A DNA stretch of 64,000 nucleotides from an uncultured bacterium (lineage in GTDB: Bacteria; Verrucomicrobiota; Verrucomicrobiia; CAIQCK01): assembly GCA_903870275.1 (NCBI GenBank), contig CAIQCK010000081.1, forward strand, positions 34,756 to 98,755, in the 5' to 3' direction. Positions 18,443 through 27,043 of the stretch are shown piece by piece; the stretch's first letter is position 1, and each line of letters starts with the position of its first letter. The translations under genes and the position numbers were made by a program. The notes under the pieces were generated by a model that searched no databases, was not told the DNA's origin, and worked only from the letters and a program-made list of their open reading frames with translations.

Positions 18443-21055
18443 ATGAGCACCGGAATCTCAACCATCCCGCCTTCTCACGTCGGCGGCTGCGGGGTGTGTG
18501 AAACCTCCCGCCTGAGTCGTCGCCGGTTTCTGAAGCAATCGTTGGCTGTTTGGGGCGCGGCTGGCGTGTTTGGCAAAATCGCGCTGCAGTGTGCGACACT
18601 CATTGCCAGCGTGCTGGCGGGGACCGTGGCCCAAGCCGCCGAGCTGTCACCCGAAGACGCGGCCATCCTCCTGCCGATCGACCCGCCGTGCGTGCAACAG
18701 GCGCGGCACGATTTGTTGCTCGAAATCCGGCGGCGTTACGCAGCCTACAGCGGCGCGGAATGCGGCGGGTTTGTGGACATGTTCATGCACAACGACCCGG
18801 TTTGGGACCGGAAGGCTAATGAGAAAATCGTCATCGCGGTCCGCGCGGCGTTGCACAGCCGCGAGGCCGACGTGTGGGCCAAGGGCAAGGCGTGGGACGG
18901 CCAGTTTTATCCGAACGAACAGCAGTTCCTCGAAGTCTGGTTCCGTTACGGCGACCGGCTCAGTGCGGACGCGCGGCGCGCCATCGAGGAAGCCTGGCGC
19001 GAGGCGTTGTTCACCGATCTCGACGCGCGCCGGCTGGGGCCAAAATGGCGGCAGGGCGGCTCGTGGTATTGGATTCAACTGCACAACAACGTCGGCAACT
19101 GGGGCTTGATTGCTGCGGAGGTTGCCATCCTCGGCGGTGAGATTGCCAAGAGGCCCGAGTTCGTTGCCGAGGGAAAGAAGACGTTGCAGGAATGGTTTCA
19201 GAACGCGACAGCCTCCGGCATGGTCAACGGCGAATGCAATCTCATGGAAGGCCACTGGCGCATCTACTCGTTCGTGCTCGCCCCGCTGACCGAGTGGGCA
19301 CCGGACCCGGCGACGCGGCGGCTCGCACGGTTGTTGCTGGAGCGGCTCTGGCTGGAGAAGCTGGTTTATTTTCATTCGCCAACACTGCGCGAGTGCGGTG
19401 CCTCGGGCCGTTGCGTGGTGCAGGGCCTCGGCGAACCCATTGTGGACACCAACCAGCGGCTCTGGCTCGCCACGCAGTTGAACCAGCCGATTTCTTACAC
19501 GCCGCCGCCGGCCAGTGCCGGTCTCGATGTGCGCAACTCGACGATTCACCAGACCGAGCCGTGGCTGGTCTCTCGCTGGCGCGTGCCGGACTATTTGCAG
19601 GACCTCGCGTTTCGGAAAACCCTGCCGCAGGTGGTGCGCTCGACTTGCGAAACGGAAACCACGCCGTGGCCCAACGCCATTCCATCGAAGTCGCCGTTGA
19701 TTTATCCCGACCCGAAGCGCGACCGCTGGCAGTTCAACGATCTCTACACCTGGCTGACGGAGACGTTCGCGTTCGGCACGATGTCGCGCGGCTGGGCGGA
19801 TGTGGGGATGCCGGCGCTTGCTTTCTGGAAGGCGCACACCGGGCCGCCGCGCAACGTCGGCGATCATCGCGCGCTCTATGTCCGGTATCAGCACAACGAC
19901 CGGAAGCCGTTCGGCCGCGCCGTCGAGTTCCTGCGCGGGCGCGAGGTCGAGCCGCCGCCGCACGCGAACTGGACGGAAGGCGGCCGTCACGCCGCGATGC
20001 AGGACCACGGCCGCGCCATCGTGATCTACCGGCCGCGGTTGGACTACTTGAAGTCGTATGAACTGGTTCCCGGCGTTCCCGGCTACGTGACGTTCGACGG
20101 CGACCTTGCCGTGAGCAGTCTGCAGGCGCTGGCGTGCTTTTATCGCGAGGACGTTTCACCGCGCGGTTTTTTCATCGGCGACAAACCGGTGGGCGCGTTT
20201 CCGACCACGGTGGAATCGGGGCAGTGGGTCTTTGTGGATGACGGTGAAACGTGGGTCGCGGTCCGTTCGCTGGAAGCCACCGACCTCGGCGGCGCATTGC
20301 CGGCGCGGCTTGTTGCAGGCGACCGGCATGTGTTTCTCCAGAGCGACAATTGCCGCTCGCCGCAGCCGACGCATCCCGACATCGGAAAATTGCGCCATTG
20401 CCGCAGCGGCTTCCTGATGGCTGTCGGCGACCGGACAGAGTACGCCGACTTCGCCGCGTTTCGCGCCGAGATGGCCGCGAGCAAAGTTTCCGAGAGTTGC
20501 GACGGCGACGAGCAGCGCGTGGAGTGGAGCGCCGGCAAAAAGACGTTGCGCTTGGGTTGGGATGTGTTTGAGGAGCGGTATCTGGAACGGTCAGTCAACG
20601 GCGTCACGCAGGACCCGTGGCCGCGGTTTGCGAGCGCCGAGTATCAACAGGCGCTCACTTGCGCGCGGCTCGGAGACGCAACGGTCACGACGCGCTCGCA
20701 ACCACAGACGCCGGTCTGGTTGCTGGCCGATTGCGTGTCGCAGATCTACGTCGTCTATCAGCCGAACCCGGACCGGCTCGCGCCGGTGACGTTGGAAACG
20801 TCGTTGGGTCGGGTCACCACGGGCAACTTTCCGTTTGGCAAACTCGTCTTCGGTAAATCACGCGCCGCATCTGGCAAGGAGTCGTTGCGCATCGATGCAG
20901 ACGCCGAGTATCCCGCGACGCCGGTTGCCGACATGACGCTGGAAATCACCGGCGCAAACCTGCCAGTCACTGCGATCATCAACGGCCTGCCCGCGCCCGT
21001 CTGCGCGAAAGATGACAAAGGCCGATGGCGCGTATCGCCGTATGCGGAACAGTGA
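18443..21055 (+). CDS. Tat-exported large protein of unknown function, likely helical-barrel carbohydrate-active
   Basis: This 870-residue protein has a twin-arginine signal S25-R-R-R-F-L-K followed by a hydrophobic stretch. Residues 70-500 are mainly helical with many W and aromatic motifs (GGSWYWIQLHNNVGNWGL, NGECNLMEGHWRIYSF), a pattern like alpha/alpha-toroid polysaccharide lyases or heparinase-like proteins. Residues 500-870 are beta-rich (YVTFDGDLAVSSLQAL). This layout fits a two-domain lyase, but I cannot assign a family. Tat export suggests folding or cofactor loading before export. Confidence 0.7.
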   Translation: MSTGISTIPPSHVGGCGVCETSRLSRRRFLKQSLAVWGAAGVFGKIALQCATLIASVLAGTVAQAAELSPEDAAILLPIDPPCVQQARHDLLLEIRRRYAAYSGAECGGFVDMFMHNDPVWDRKANEKIVIAVRAALHSREADVWAKGKAWDGQFYPNEQQFLEVWFRYGDRLSADARRAIEEAWREALFTDLDARRLGPKWRQGGSWYWIQLHNNVGNWGLIAAEVAILGGEIAKRPEFVAEGKKTLQEWFQNATASGMVNGECNLMEGHWRIYSFVLAPLTEWAPDPATRRLARLLLERLWLEKLVYFHSPTLRECGASGRCVVQGLGEPIVDTNQRLWLATQLNQPISYTPPPASAGLDVRNSTIHQTEPWLVSRWRVPDYLQDLAFRKTLPQVVRSTCETETTPWPNAIPSKSPLIYPDPKRDRWQFNDLYTWLTETFAFGTMSRGWADVGMPALAFWKAHTGPPRNVGDHRALYVRYQHNDRKPFGRAVEFLRGREVEPPPHANWTEGGRHAAMQDHGRAIVIYRPRLDYLKSYELVPGVPGYVTFDGDLAVSSLQALACFYREDVSPRGFFIGDKPVGAFPTTVESGQWVFVDDGETWVAVRSLEATDLGGALPARLVAGDRHVFLQSDNCRSPQPTHPDIGKLRHCRSGFLMAVGDRTEYADFAAFRAEMAASKVSESCDGDEQRVEWSAGKKTLRLGWDVFEERYLERSVNGVTQDPWPRFASAEYQQALTCARLGDATVTTRSQPQTPVWLLADCVSQIYVVYQPNPDRLAPVTLETSLGRVTTGNFPFGKLVFGKSRAASGKESLRIDADAEYPATPVADMTLEITGANLPVTAIINGLPAPVCAKDDKGRWRVSPYAEQ

Positions 21056-21091
21056 GGACGAATCCTTGGCACTGCGGAGTCGTTGTCAATT

Positions 21092-21178
21092 AAGGTGGGG
21101 CGAGCCTCCGTCGAGCCTCCGCTTCTGCCAAATGCGTTATGTGCTAAAAGGAGGCTCGACAGAGTCTCGCCCCACCTT
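21092..21178. repeat. Palindromic element, AAGGTGGGGCGAG family
   Basis: Two 29-base arms, 21092-21120 and 21150-21178, are reverse complements at 27 of 29 positions around a 29-base loop. A shorter relative occurs at 61479-61506. It sits between two genes and could act as a terminator, an mRNA stabiliser or a small non-autonomous mobile element. Confidence 0.75.
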
Positions 21179-21221
21179 CAATGATGTTTCGCTGGGCACA
21201 GAAATTTGCAGGTTGATGGTT

Positions 21222-22364
21222 ATGAAGCTTGTGCAGTTCCAATTGTCGATGTTTCTCCTCGTATTTGCGCTCATGGCGCGCGCGGCGGAGCCGTCAAAGC
21301 TCGCGGCGGCGATGCAGCCGTTCGTGAACAGCGGGCAGATTGCGGGCGCGGTGATGCTCGTCGCGGACAAGGACAAGGTGCTCGGTCTCGACGCAGCCGG
21401 CTGGGCCGACCTCGTGGGGAAGAAAAAAATGCAGACCGATTGCCTGTTCTGGATCGCGTCGCAATCGAAACCGCTGGCCGCCACAGCGTTGATGATGCTC
21501 GTGGACGAGGACAGGGTGGGCCTCGACGATCCGGTCGAGAAGTATTTGCCGGAGTTCAAGGAGCAGTGGCTGGTGGCGGAACGGGACAGCGAGCACGTCC
21601 TGCTGAAGAAGCCGCAGCATCCCATTCTCGTCCGCGACCTGCTGAACCATACCAGCGGCATGCTCTACAGGACGCCCGCCGAGCAGCCGACGCTCGATGT
21701 GCTTCCGCTCGACGCGCGGATGCACGCGTACATCATGTCACCGTTGCAGTTTGAGCCGGGCGCGAAGCATCTCTACGCCAACGCCGGCATCAACACAGCC
21801 GCGCGCATCGTCGAGCTCGTCAGTGGTCAGCCTTACGAGCAGTTCCTCGCCGAGCGCATTCTGCGACCACTCGGCATGAAAGACACCACCTTCCGGCCCA
21901 CTGCCGCGCAGCTTCGGCGCCTCGCCAAATCCTACAGACCGAACACCGGCCACACCGCACTCGAAGAAGCGCCGATCCCGCAGCTTCGATATCCGCTCGA
22001 CGACCCCACGCGTTGCATCCAGCCCGCCGGCGGACTTTTCTCAACCGCGAGCGACCTGTTGAACTTCTACCGCATGATCCTCAACGGCGGCGTCTTTGCC
22101 GGCCGGCGGCTTCTCTCCGAACAAGCCGTGGGGCAGATGACCTCCAAGCAGACCGGCGACCTGCCGCAGGCGTATGGATTCGGTTTCGACGTGAGCCGTG
22201 GACTCGTCGGCCACGGTGGCACTTTTGGCACGGTGTCCAGCCTCGACGCCACGCGCCGGTTCATCTCGATCTTCCTCATCCAATACGCCGGCCCGCCCGC
22301 CGACCTCAAAAACTTCCTCCCTGCCTTCCGCGCCGTGGCCGCCGAGCTGTGCGCGGCGGATTGA
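21222..22364 (+). CDS. Secreted class C beta-lactamase-fold esterase/peptidase
   Basis: This 380-residue protein has a signal ending near residue 22. It has S80-Q-S-K83, Y185-A-N187 and a GHGG motif near the C-terminus replacing KTG, so all three active-site boxes of the serine beta-lactamase fold are present. It is clearly homologous to the second half of the fusion protein at 14612 (shared LMMLVDE and LDDPVEKYLPEFK), which dates that fusion to after or around a duplication. ATG 21216 is an alternative start. A palindromic element lies just upstream. Confidence 0.88.
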   Translation: MKLVQFQLSMFLLVFALMARAAEPSKLAAAMQPFVNSGQIAGAVMLVADKDKVLGLDAAGWADLVGKKKMQTDCLFWIASQSKPLAATALMMLVDEDRVGLDDPVEKYLPEFKEQWLVAERDSEHVLLKKPQHPILVRDLLNHTSGMLYRTPAEQPTLDVLPLDARMHAYIMSPLQFEPGAKHLYANAGINTAARIVELVSGQPYEQFLAERILRPLGMKDTTFRPTAAQLRRLAKSYRPNTGHTALEEAPIPQLRYPLDDPTRCIQPAGGLFSTASDLLNFYRMILNGGVFAGRRLLSEQAVGQMTSKQTGDLPQAYGFGFDVSRGLVGHGGTFGTVSSLDATRRFISIFLIQYAGPPADLKNFLPAFRAVAAELCAAD

Positions 22365-22480
22365 GCCACGGCAGAACACGACGCACTTCATCGCTTAAAA
22401 AAACGGCTGGCAGCACTTGCGGGCGGTGGCTTGTGAGCATGGCTTCGCGCTCAAGTAAAACCGAGAGGGAGAATGGATTG

Positions 22481-22887
22481 ATGAAAGCCATCGATATTCT
22501 ACAGTGCGAACACGCGGTTCTCGGGAAAATGCTCGACGGCATCGGGCAGGCGGTGCTAAAGAGCGAGGATATGTCGATATCGCGAGGTTCGCCCGGCTGG
22601 TGGAGGTTGTAATGTGCGACCACGCCGAGGTGGAGGAAAGCATGCTGTTCCGCCCCTTGGATGACCAGTTGATGCGGAAGGGGCAGGTTGCGCGCTTCAA
22701 ATCCAACCACAAGGAATACTCCGAACAACTGCAAAAGGCGCAGGCGGAGATGCCGACCGCGGAGTCCAGGCACCTCCTGCTGCTGGCGGTTCGCACCCTG
22801 CGCGATCATTTTCGCTGTGAGAAGGATCTCATAACCGCGCTGGCCGAACCGGCGTTCACGCCTGAGTATCTTTGCCAACTCGGCTAG
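22481..22887 (+). pseudogene. Hemerythrin-like gene with a frameshift
   Basis: The reading starts MKAIDILQCEHAVLGKML at 22481, and the rest of the domain (VDIARFARLVEVV, HAEVEESMLF, HKEYSEQL, HFRCEKDLI) continues in another frame to 22887. Joined, it gives a complete hemerythrin/HHE four-helix domain with the expected His and Glu iron ligands. The switch falls near 22560-22575 and fits one missing base. It may be a sequencing error, a real decayed gene or programmed shifting; no slippery site is obvious. Such proteins bind O2 or act as di-iron sensors. Confidence 0.75.
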
Positions 22888-23138
22888 GCGTGGTTGCTGC
22901 GGAGAGGAATAATGAATCCGCCGCGCCGCTTGCCGACGGCGCAACACGCGCACATGACGAAAAGATTCTGACGGCTGACTGTTCCTTTCGTTTCACCCAT
23001 TCGACCCGCGTAGCACGCTGTGGTTATTCCGGGGCGCACTGGAGACTTGGGGCCGTAGGTGATGGCGTTGGCACTGTTGCTGAATCGCCGGTGAAACAAG
23101 GCAGTCAGCGATGAAGGACCACAATCGCCAGACTCCCG

Positions 23139-24326
23139 TTACATCGAGACGCAATACCGAGCATCCACAAACGCCTTTTTCAGGGCGTTGATTTGACCGT
23201 CCGTTGCATCGTTCTGTTCGGCAAACAGAACGGCTTCGTCCTGGGTGCGCCGGATTGCCTCGGGATCGGACTTGGGAGTCAGCGGCCACTGCTGAGAAGA
23301 ACCTCCCTCGAATTTCACCAGAAGATACCCGCCATGGACACGCGCACTCATTCGGACATTTGCCAGCAAGACGATCCCCAGTTTTTCCGAAAGGACACAG
23401 AGCTTCCTGGGTGTTTGAGATATCTGGCTGCAAACGAAGTTAAAATTCTGATTCTGAAAACCGGAGATATTGTATCCCGGGTTGTTTAACGGAGCTTGGG
23501 TTCTCGGAAGGCGGTTTTCCAAAAAATGGGAGAAGTCCTTATTCGATAAACACTGATCATGCGCATTGGCGGAATCTCCGCTGCTGCGGGGCGCAGAGGG
23601 ATGAGGGATGACAGCCTTGAGTTGCGCAGATGCCTTGGCGCGGCCTGTCTCGACAACGGCCGGGTGGCCGAGCTTGGCAAGAAACTGGGCAACATCCTCG
23701 TCGTCAGGGCGAATGCCGGCTTTGAATTCGACGGCGGCGGCGAGCATGTTTACCAGGTCTTGATGGCCTTTCTCGACCAACGCGCGCCACGCGCCCGGTA
23801 TGGCGGCGCGGGCCTGAATACGGCGATGGCGGCTGCGGTATTCTCTGCGGGCCATCTCCAACGCTTCTCCAGAGACGACGCGCGAATGTGCCAGATAGCA
23901 ACTGAGCATTTCGGCTGCCTCGGCCGGCGGCAGCTCGAAAAGGTCGAGTTTGTGAACACGACGATTTTGGTAACTGCCTTGTTCCGCTGGCAGATAGAAA
24001 CTCCACGTTCGGCCATCGGTTAGAACGACGAAAGGGGCGCCGGTATGAAAGGCGTATTCGAGTGCCTGGCGAATGCCGTCCTCGGCTTTGCCGGGAGCTT
24101 TCACTTCGATGAACACTGCGGGTGTGGAGGGCGGGTGACACAGGGCGAAGTCGGCGCGACCTTCACCGGTTTGGAACTCAGGCCAGACTGCGGTGGTGTC
24201 ATAGATGTCCCAGTCCAATTCCTGAAGCACGCGTAAAACGGCGCCTTGGGAGATGGCTTGTTCGTTGGGAAACCGGCCTTGGCGCAGACGGCCGACGATG
24301 TCAGTAAGCGTGGTTTCAAGTGACAT
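23139..24326 (-). CDS. Stand-alone type I restriction HsdR-N-like nuclease-fold protein
   Basis: This 395-residue minus-strand protein has residues 1-150 matching the HsdR N-terminal nuclease domain: D59 in GRADFAL, then E74-V-K76 in VFIEVKAPGK, the PD-(D/E)xK core, followed by RQALEYAF and VVLTDGRTW. The rest is unlike a helicase, so it is not a full restriction subunit, and no methyltransferase or specificity subunit is nearby. The C-terminal 150 residues are unassigned. It may be an orphan defence nuclease or a domain reused for another role. Confidence 0.75.
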   Translation of the reverse strand: MSLETTLTDIVGRLRQGRFPNEQAISQGAVLRVLQELDWDIYDTTAVWPEFQTGEGRADFALCHPPSTPAVFIEVKAPGKAEDGIRQALEYAFHTGAPFVVLTDGRTWSFYLPAEQGSYQNRRVHKLDLFELPPAEAAEMLSCYLAHSRVVSGEALEMARREYRSRHRRIQARAAIPGAWRALVEKGHQDLVNMLAAAVEFKAGIRPDDEDVAQFLAKLGHPAVVETGRAKASAQLKAVIPHPSAPRSSGDSANAHDQCLSNKDFSHFLENRLPRTQAPLNNPGYNISGFQNQNFNFVCSQISQTPRKLCVLSEKLGIVLLANVRMSARVHGGYLLVKFEGGSSQQWPLTPKSDPEAIRRTQDEAVLFAEQNDATDGQINALKKAFVDARYCVSM

Positions 24327-24456
24327 GGCCTTGAAAGAGTTAACAAGCTCTTAACTTCCAGACAATCAAATTCCTCAGCGAGTGCCGTTGAGGTCGCGCG
24401 CGAGAGGTCACAGCGGTTTTGCTGCGCGTCGCGGCGGGGTGGATGAACTGCGCTTC

Positions 24457-24561
24457 ATGATAAAACACTGGCTTGCGCATTCGTTGCCGGTGTATCTGCT
24501 GTCCGTGTTCGTCGCGACGACGTTCATCGCGCCGGCAAACCCGGTCGCGCCGGTCCACTAA
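24457..24561 (+). pseudogene. Orphan signal-peptide head copied from the gene at 27044
   Basis: The 34-codon frame MIKHWLAHSL...VATTFIAPA matches the signal peptide of the 27044 product (MMKHWLAV...AATTFIAPA) and then ends at TAA. Similarity extends upstream (GGTTTTGCTGCGCG against GATTTTGCTGCGCG and the bases to the ATG), so about 60 bases of leader were copied too. Nothing of the mature protein follows. Confidence 0.75.
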
Positions 24562-24610
24562 CGGCATGGACGATTTGTCCGGTAACGCAGACCTCATATG
24601 GGATGCGCAG

Positions 24611-24798
24611 CACCGAAATCGCTTGCTACCGCAAGCCGAGAGGAGGATTATGCTGACGCGTAGCGGTTCTTGATTCCCGCGACCTGTTGTGAAGATTGGC
24701 GGTATGCCTTTGATACACGCCAACACGGGAGAGTCGGAGAGGGTGCGTCGATTCTCCTGACAACGTGTCGAGCCAGGCTGAAAGGAGTGAACTGCTCT
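24611..24798 (+). promoter_or_regulatory. Structured leader upstream of the four-cysteine gene (copy 2)
   Basis: It matches the leader at 17941. CGAAATCGCTTGC begins hairpin 1 (24621-24636, GCTTGC/GCAAGC, loop TACC). Hairpin 2 (24729-24756) has stem GAGAGTCG/CGATTCTC, different in bases from copy 1 but still paired, and is followed by GACAAC. Between them GGAGGA and ATG 24650 open a 7-codon frame (MLTRSGS), a possible leader peptide. AAGGAG at 24782-24787 serves GTG 24799. Confidence 0.55.
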
Positions 24799-25338
24799 GT
24801 GACCGAGGACAAATCATACAGCCCCGAGTGCTTGCCGTATAAGACAAGACCCACCTTACCTTACCCGGGCATCTGCCGAGCTAAAGTATTCATTCCGCCC
24901 GATCTGGTCCAATGTCTGGCGGATCATCCGAATAGTTGCCCCAACACGATAAGCTACGGAGGGAGTTACTTCTGTTTTCATCCGGATAAGCTGGAGATTG
25001 CCAAGATCACGGAAGCGGAGAAGAATAAAATTCAGGGGACATCCTCGGCCGGCCCGGCCTTGCCGTCACAACAGCCCGCCAACTTCACCGCCAGCGCGGG
25101 CGTTTTGCCTGGCAACGTGGACACCCTGTGGGACGCCCATCAAGATTGCAGCTTCATCGTGCAAATGTGCGCCGACCCCATGAACGACGCCAACTGGCGG
25201 CAGGTCGGCGTCACCACCCACAGCATTCTTACCGTCACGGGACTGATGAGCGGCACCAAATACTGGTTCCGCGTCTGCGCCCTGCTCGGCGATGAGCAAA
25301 GCCCTTGGAGCGACCCCGCCCTCTGCATGGCGCCGTAA
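24799..25338 (+). CDS. Four-cysteine (ICRAK) protein with C-terminal fibronectin type III-like domain
   Basis: This 179-residue protein (GTG start after AAGGAG) has a core ICRAKVFIPPDLVQCL...SCPNTISYGGSYFC with C26, C39, C47 and C59, the same spacing as the 75-residue copy at 18132. Residues about 95-178 read as a fibronectin type III module (TLWDAHQDCSFIVQMC, TGLMSGTKYWFRVCAL), a form often fused to bacterial surface or binding proteins. There is no signal peptide. The pairing suggests a metal-binding core plus a binding module; function unknown. Confidence 0.72.
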   Translation: MTEDKSYSPECLPYKTRPTLPYPGICRAKVFIPPDLVQCLADHPNSCPNTISYGGSYFCFHPDKLEIAKITEAEKNKIQGTSSAGPALPSQQPANFTASAGVLPGNVDTLWDAHQDCSFIVQMCADPMNDANWRQVGVTTHSILTVTGLMSGTKYWFRVCALLGDEQSPWSDPALCMAP

Positions 25339-25472
25339 ACGGCGGAGTTGAAATCACCGCGCCCCGGCGGGAGTGAATGCCCACCGAGGCCGGAACCGCC
25401 GCTTTGCCCTTGCGCCCCGCGACCTCGCTGCGCAAAATCATGTCAGAGACTCGATCAACCCAAAGGTGTCGT

Positions 25473-26159
25473 ATGAACCGGTTCATGGTGATGGCTGTTG
25501 CGGTGGTGATGCTCGCGGCGGGCGGGACGGCGAGAGCGGCGGAGAGAGAGGCTCCGATAGATTGGCCAGCCAGAGCCGCGACTGTGAAGGTGGGCATGAC
25601 CCGCGCGGAGGTGGAAAAGATTTTGCCGAAGCTGAAGCCGCCCCAAGGCTCGAATCTTTCTGACAGTTCCGTCACAGCGACTGCCACGTGGAACGCCGCG
25701 GTGTATTGGGTTTCGAAGGATTGGCGGGTAACGGTCAAGTATGATTATTCCGGCGTGCCAAAACCGGTCACGGCTTCGAATTGGCAGGAAGGCGTTGGCG
25801 CTGAGAATAAAGTGATAGCGCCCGTGAAGATTCTGAGAATCCCGCTTCCGCCAGTAGATGATCCGAAGCTCTATGACCCGGTTCTCAGCAAACAGATTGA
25901 TGCCATCCTCAGAGAGTGCTACGCGATCAAGCCGGGAATGACTCGCGCTGACCTCTTGAAGGTGTTTAAGGAGGACGGTGGTCTTACCACTCCCGTATCG
26001 AGCAGATACATTAACCGACGCTGCCACATCATCAAAGTGGATGTGGAGTTCTCCCTAACCGATCCAAACCAGATGAAAGACACCCTTGATTGGGAGCGAT
26101 CGACGGACATCATCACCAATATCTCCAAGCCATTTTTGGAGTGGCCTCACGCGGATTGA
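25473..26159 (+). CDS. Secreted BamE/SmpA-like protein (first of tandem pair)
   Basis: This 228-residue protein has a signal MNRFMVMAVAVVMLAAGG. It contains two copies of the SmpA/OmlA (BamE-like) start motif, VGMTRAEVEKILP about residue 40 and PGMTRADLLKVF about residue 158, each followed by beta strands. These modules commonly act in envelope assembly or inhibitor binding. Only 2 bases separate it from the next gene, a paralog, so the two are co-translated. G+C looks lower than in the flanking hydrolase genes. Confidence 0.7.
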   Translation: MNRFMVMAVAVVMLAAGGTARAAEREAPIDWPARAATVKVGMTRAEVEKILPKLKPPQGSNLSDSSVTATATWNAAVYWVSKDWRVTVKYDYSGVPKPVTASNWQEGVGAENKVIAPVKILRIPLPPVDDPKLYDPVLSKQIDAILRECYAIKPGMTRADLLKVFKEDGGLTTPVSSRYINRRCHIIKVDVEFSLTDPNQMKDTLDWERSTDIITNISKPFLEWPHAD

Positions 26160-26161
26160 CT

Positions 26162-26860
26162 ATGAAACACGCGCTGCACAAAAACATCTTGGCCGTGGCG
26201 GTGGTGATGCTCGCGACGGGCGGATGTGGCGCGAAACGTGACGCGGCCAAGGAAGCGCCGATTGACTGGTCGGCCCGCGCTGCCTTGGTGAAGGATGGGA
26301 TGACGCGAGCCGAGGTGGATAAGATTTTGCCAGAGTGGAAACCATCGTCTAGTTCTGAAATGAAGCAAACAGAAACGAGTGTCGGAAACGGAGTCTTTAC
26401 GAGAGGTATCAGGTTTGGGATCGGTTCTGGCACTTCAGGGAGCGAAGGGTATTTGGTTGCCGAGGACTGGCGGGTAGTGACCACGTATCGCCGCGACAAT
26501 TCAGACAATCAAAAGTATTTGGGTGCAAGAGCAAACCAAATCATGCGGAACGCCAATGACCAGGAGCTTTGGATGGCAAAGGCGGCTTCGATCAAGGTGG
26601 GCATGACGCGAGCGGAGGCGGACCGATATATGCCGGCTTGGGCCGGCATCGGGTTTCGTTGTTATTGGTACGGTAAAGACAATAGCAGTCGCGAAGTGTA
26701 TCAGTTCGCTGATAATTGGTTTCCCGGCACAAACTACACATGGTCATTGACCATCGATTACGACAGGTCCGGTGGCGATGGAAGCATGCAGAATCGCGTG
26801 ATCAATCCCGTGAAGATTGAGACTGTCAAGAAGCCACCGCCGTCGAAACCGACGCCGTAG
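26162..26860 (+). CDS. BamE/SmpA-like lipoprotein candidate (second of tandem pair)
   Basis: This 232-residue paralog of the previous gene shares the phrase APIDW-ARAA and two GMTRAE motifs (DGMTRAEVDKILP, VGMTRAEADRYMP). Its signal ends LATGGC, so Cys22 could be lipidated, although the residue at -3 is not typical. The mature sequence has diverged strongly apart from the motifs. A role in the outer envelope is inferred from the fold only. Confidence 0.68.
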   Translation: MKHALHKNILAVAVVMLATGGCGAKRDAAKEAPIDWSARAALVKDGMTRAEVDKILPEWKPSSSSEMKQTETSVGNGVFTRGIRFGIGSGTSGSEGYLVAEDWRVVTTYRRDNSDNQKYLGARANQIMRNANDQELWMAKAASIKVGMTRAEADRYMPAWAGIGFRCYWYGKDNSSREVYQFADNWFPGTNYTWSLTIDYDRSGGDGSMQNRVINPVKIETVKKPPPSKPTP

Positions 26861-27043
26861 TTGACGCAGAGTTGACAGGGTGGCGAGCGGCGTTAGAAAG
26901 GGGCGGATGGCAAGAGGGAAGCGGCCGATGGGTTTTTGGGAGAAGGAAGATGGGAGTTGGGAGATGGGTTCCGTCGTGACGGCGGCGTGCGGGCCGCGGA
27001 GATTTTGCTGCGCGGCGGAGCGGGGTGGGATAAACTGCGGTTC

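Noticed and set aside
14612..22364. Antibiotic resistance by beta-lactamase
   Set aside because: The two beta-lactamase-fold proteins have HRG or HGG-type motifs in place of KTG and lie among sugar-active enzymes. Such proteins in PVC bacteria are mostly esterases or peptidases.
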